Shown here in pieces: positions 5,591 through 7,285 of a stretch of DNA of 7,285 nucleotides (position 1 is the first letter of the stretch; every line of letters starts with the position of its first letter). Under the pieces are notes generated by a model. That model was not told the origin of the DNA and searched no databases. It saw nothing but the letters and a program-made list of their open reading frames with translations. The DNA comes from Brachybacterium sp. GTDB taxonomy: Bacteria > Actinomycetota > Actinomycetes > Actinomycetales > Dermabacteraceae. A program made the translations under genes and the position numbers. The stretch lies in contig DAHVRS010000509.1 in NCBI GenBank assembly GCA_027322375.1, positions 1 to 7,285 on the forward strand, read 5' to 3'.

Positions 5591-6477
5591 GCGCCCCGGC
5601 CTCGACCCCGCCGCCCGCACTCGCCCAGGATGAGCGGGGCCGGGCCCAGGACTTCGGCCTGGATGTGCGCCGCCTGCGCCGCACTCGGCTGATCGTCTTC
5701 GCGTTGCTGTCCCCGCTGATCCTCGCCCTCGCACTGCTCACCGTGCGCTTCGTATCGATGCCGATCACGCAGGCATGGGCCCTGTCCGCCTACGAGGCCG
5801 GCGACCACGCCGCCGTGATCGAGCGGCTGGGCCCGGTCGAGACCCTGAACTGGTTCGAGCCCTATCTGCCCCATCTCACCCACGGCACCGCCCTGCTCGA
5901 GCAGGGCGAGGACGCCGCTGCGGAGGAGGAGCTGCGCACGGCGCTGACCGAGTGGGAGGAGCACAGCGACCTGAACTCCCCGATGCACGCCCAGTGCAAG
6001 ATCCTCAACAACCTCGCGATATCCATCGAGCGCCAGGCGGACCTGATCGAGGACCCGCAGGCGCGCGCCGATCGCCTCTTCGAGGCCGAGGAGTTCCTCG
6101 CCCCCTGCGCCGGCGGCGGCGGGGGCGAAGGCGACGGCGGAGGCCAGGGCAACGAGGACTCCGAGACCACCGAGGGCAACGGCGAACGCATCGAGGAGAA
6201 GCGCCGCGAGGCCGACGAGGAGGCCGGGAATGATCCTGGCGACCGCGGCGGCGATCAGGGGGAGGAGCAGGGAGGGACCCCGACCCAGCAGGACCCGGGC
6301 GATCCGAAGCGCGAGGACCCCGAGGGCGACGGCGATGACGAGGAAGCCCCCACCGACGGCCCCTCCGAGGAGGACCAGAAGGACGACGAGCTCGAGCAGC
6401 GCAACCGCGATGCGCAGGGCGGCGACGGGGAGCAGGACAAGGGCGGCTCCGAGCAGGATCCGGTGAAGCCGTGGTGA
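5587..6477 (+). CDS. membrane-anchored TPR-like protein with acidic tail, BatC-like
   Basis: This 296-residue protein begins with about 30 polar residues ending in basic RRLRRTR, then one membrane segment (about 34-53), so the rest is predicted to be outside. Residues about 60-170 look like degenerate TPR helices: AYEAGDHAAVIERL, ALLEQGEDAAAEEELRTAL and KILNNLAISIERQAD. BatC proteins in other Bat operons have TPRs and are thought to scaffold the VWA partners. From C174 to the end is a tail of about 120 residues dominated by Gly, Glu, Asp and Gln, almost certainly disordered and very acidic. It starts with a Gly-rich run encoded by GGC repeats near 6110. It might bind Ca2+ or Mg2+, or contact the cell wall, but that is inference. 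The start is ATG 5587, 6 bases after AGGAGG (5575-5580). Confidence 0.85.
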   Translation: MSAPASTPPPALAQDERGRAQDFGLDVRRLRRTRLIVFALLSPLILALALLTVRFVSMPITQAWALSAYEAGDHAAVIERLGPVETLNWFEPYLPHLTHGTALLEQGEDAAAEEELRTALTEWEEHSDLNSPMHAQCKILNNLAISIERQADLIEDPQARADRLFEAEEFLAPCAGGGGGEGDGGGQGNEDSETTEGNGERIEEKRREADEEAGNDPGDRGGDQGEEQGGTPTQQDPGDPKREDPEGDGDDEEAPTDGPSEEDQKDDELEQRNRDAQGGDGEQDKGGSEQDPVKPW

Positions 6478-6484
6478 CCCGGTG

Positions 6485-7285
6485 GTGAGGTCAGCTTCTG
6501 CGCCGCGGGCCTATCTCGACCACGCCGCGACCACCGTGCTGCGCCCCGCCGCGCGCGAGGCCTATCTCGAGGCCTCGACGCTCCACGGCAACCCCTCCTC
6601 GACCCACGCCGCGGGACGCAGCGTCCGGGCCGTCCTGGACTCCGCACTGGAGGAGATCGCCTCCTTGCTGGACGTGCCCCGCAGCTGGCTGCTGCTGACC
6701 TCCGGCGGCACCGAGGCGGACAACCTCGCCCTGCGCGCCGTGCCGCAGGCGCTGCGGGCCGCGGACCCCTCGCGCACCGCGGTGGCGGTCGCCGCGACCG
6801 ACCATCCTGCCGTGCTCGCGACCGCCCGCTCCCTCGCCGTCCCTGCTGGCGGCACTGGGGCCGACGGGACTGGGGCCGACGGCTTCGCGGTGCGCGAGCT
6901 CGGCGTGGACGCCCGCGGGGTCCTCGACCCGGCCGGAGTCGCCGCCGCGCTCGAGGACAGGGCCGTCGGCCTCCTCAGCGCCGCGCTCGTGAACAACGAG
7001 ACCGGCGCCGTGCAGGACCTCGCCGCGCTCGGCGAGGCCGCCCGCGCCCACGGCACCCTGCTGCACACCGACGCGGTCCAGGCCGTCGGCCACATTCCCC
7101 TTCCGCGCCGCGGCGAGGTGGACCTGATGTCCCTGTCCGGGCACAAGCTGGGCGCGCCCGTCGGCGTGGGAGTGCTGGTCGCGCGTCCCGGCGTGCCCTT
7201 CGCCCCGCTGAGCACGGGCGGTGGCCAGCAGCGCGACATCCGCTCCGGCACCCTTGATGCCCCGCACGCGGCCGCGTTCGCCGCC
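6485..7285 (+). CDS. cysteine desulfurase (class V aminotransferase), N-terminal part
   Basis: This is a PLP enzyme that removes sulfur from cysteine as a persulfide for Fe-S cluster or tRNA thiolation pathways, in the cytoplasm. It opens with AYLDHAATT, then HGNPSSTHAAGR, LTSGGTEADNLALRA, VNNETGAVQDL, HTDAVQAVGH and LSGHKLGAPVGVG, where K221 is the expected PLP lysine (numbered from 6485). QQRDIRSGTLDAPHAAAFAA matches the region just before the catalytic-cysteine loop, which lies beyond the right edge; 267 of about 380-400 residues are present. The start is uncertain: GTG 6485 or the adjacent GTG 6482, both just after the TPR gene stop with only a weak GGTGA upstream. The near-zero spacing suggests cotranscription with the operon. 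Actinobacteria often place such a gene before mnmA, but that cannot be checked here. NifS, IscS and other subtypes cannot be distinguished. Confidence 0.9.
   Translation, partial: MRSASAPRAYLDHAATTVLRPAAREAYLEASTLHGNPSSTHAAGRSVRAVLDSALEEIASLLDVPRSWLLLTSGGTEADNLALRAVPQALRAADPSRTAVAVAATDHPAVLATARSLAVPAGGTGADGTGADGFAVRELGVDARGVLDPAGVAAALEDRAVGLLSAALVNNETGAVQDLAALGEAARAHGTLLHTDAVQAVGHIPLPRRGEVDLMSLSGHKLGAPVGVGVLVARPGVPFAPLSTGGGQQRDIRSGTLDAPHAAAFAA
6854..6882 (+). repeat. 15-bp-period tandem repeat in the cysteine desulfurase gene
   Basis: ACTGGGGCCGACGG occurs at 6854-6867 and again at 6869-6882, with one G between. It encodes two copies of TGADG in a loop after ATARSLAVPAG. It is in frame and away from the PLP-binding motifs, so it looks like a tolerated slippage duplication. 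Confidence 0.7.

Noticed and set aside
4352..5734. A 460-codon open frame on the minus strand opposite the two VWA genes
   Set aside because: It lies opposite clear VWA domains and its translation is low-complexity without motifs. Long antisense frames are expected at this GC content.
5587..6477. Acidic Gly-rich C-terminus as an RTX-type calcium-binding repeat
   Set aside because: There is no repeated GGxGxDxxx nonapeptide; the region is irregular and compositionally biased.

Overview
The window looks like chromosomal DNA from a high-GC actinobacterium. It is about 70% G+C by eye, with a strong G/C third-position bias and GTG starts. A Micrococcales genome of the Brachybacterium kind would fit, but that is an impression from protein style, not a search. 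There are no tRNA or rRNA genes, insertion sequences, CRISPR arrays or phage genes.

Layout: (1) Positions 1-781, minus strand, hold the N-terminal third of a GlgX-type glycogen debranching enzyme that runs off the left edge. (2) Positions 782-1026 are a divergent intergenic region with weak -10-like elements, two short inverted repeats and a 10-codon leader ORF whose stop overlaps the next start. (3) Positions 1027-6477, plus strand, hold a tightly packed operon of six genes. In order they are a MoxR-family AAA+ ATPase, a DUF58 protein, a small one-pass membrane protein, two membrane-anchored von Willebrand A (VWA) proteins of BatA/BatB type, and a membrane-anchored TPR-like protein of BatC type with a long acidic tail. 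(4) From about 6485 to the right edge is the first two thirds of a cysteine desulfurase, starting within a few bases of the TPR gene stop.

How the genes fit together: MoxR ATPases are generally regarded as chaperone-like machines that act on VWA partners through the metal-ion-dependent adhesion site (MIDAS). In this operon the ATPase and DUF58 protein are predicted cytoplasmic. The VWA domains and TPR/acidic region are predicted to lie outside the membrane. The small membrane protein is predicted to present its soluble part to the cytoplasm. Junctions between the genes after the ATPase overlap by 1-14 bases, so translation is probably coupled. The substrate of this complex is not revealed by the sequence.

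The most striking feature is an in-frame TAG at 1744-1746 in the ATPase gene. The family sequence continues in the same frame on both sides, and the stop separates the nucleotide-binding core from the lid with the sensor-2 arginine. As written, the founding gene of the operon is broken by one nonsense codon. A sequencing error or strain mutation is the simplest explanation; readthrough is possible but has no positive support here.
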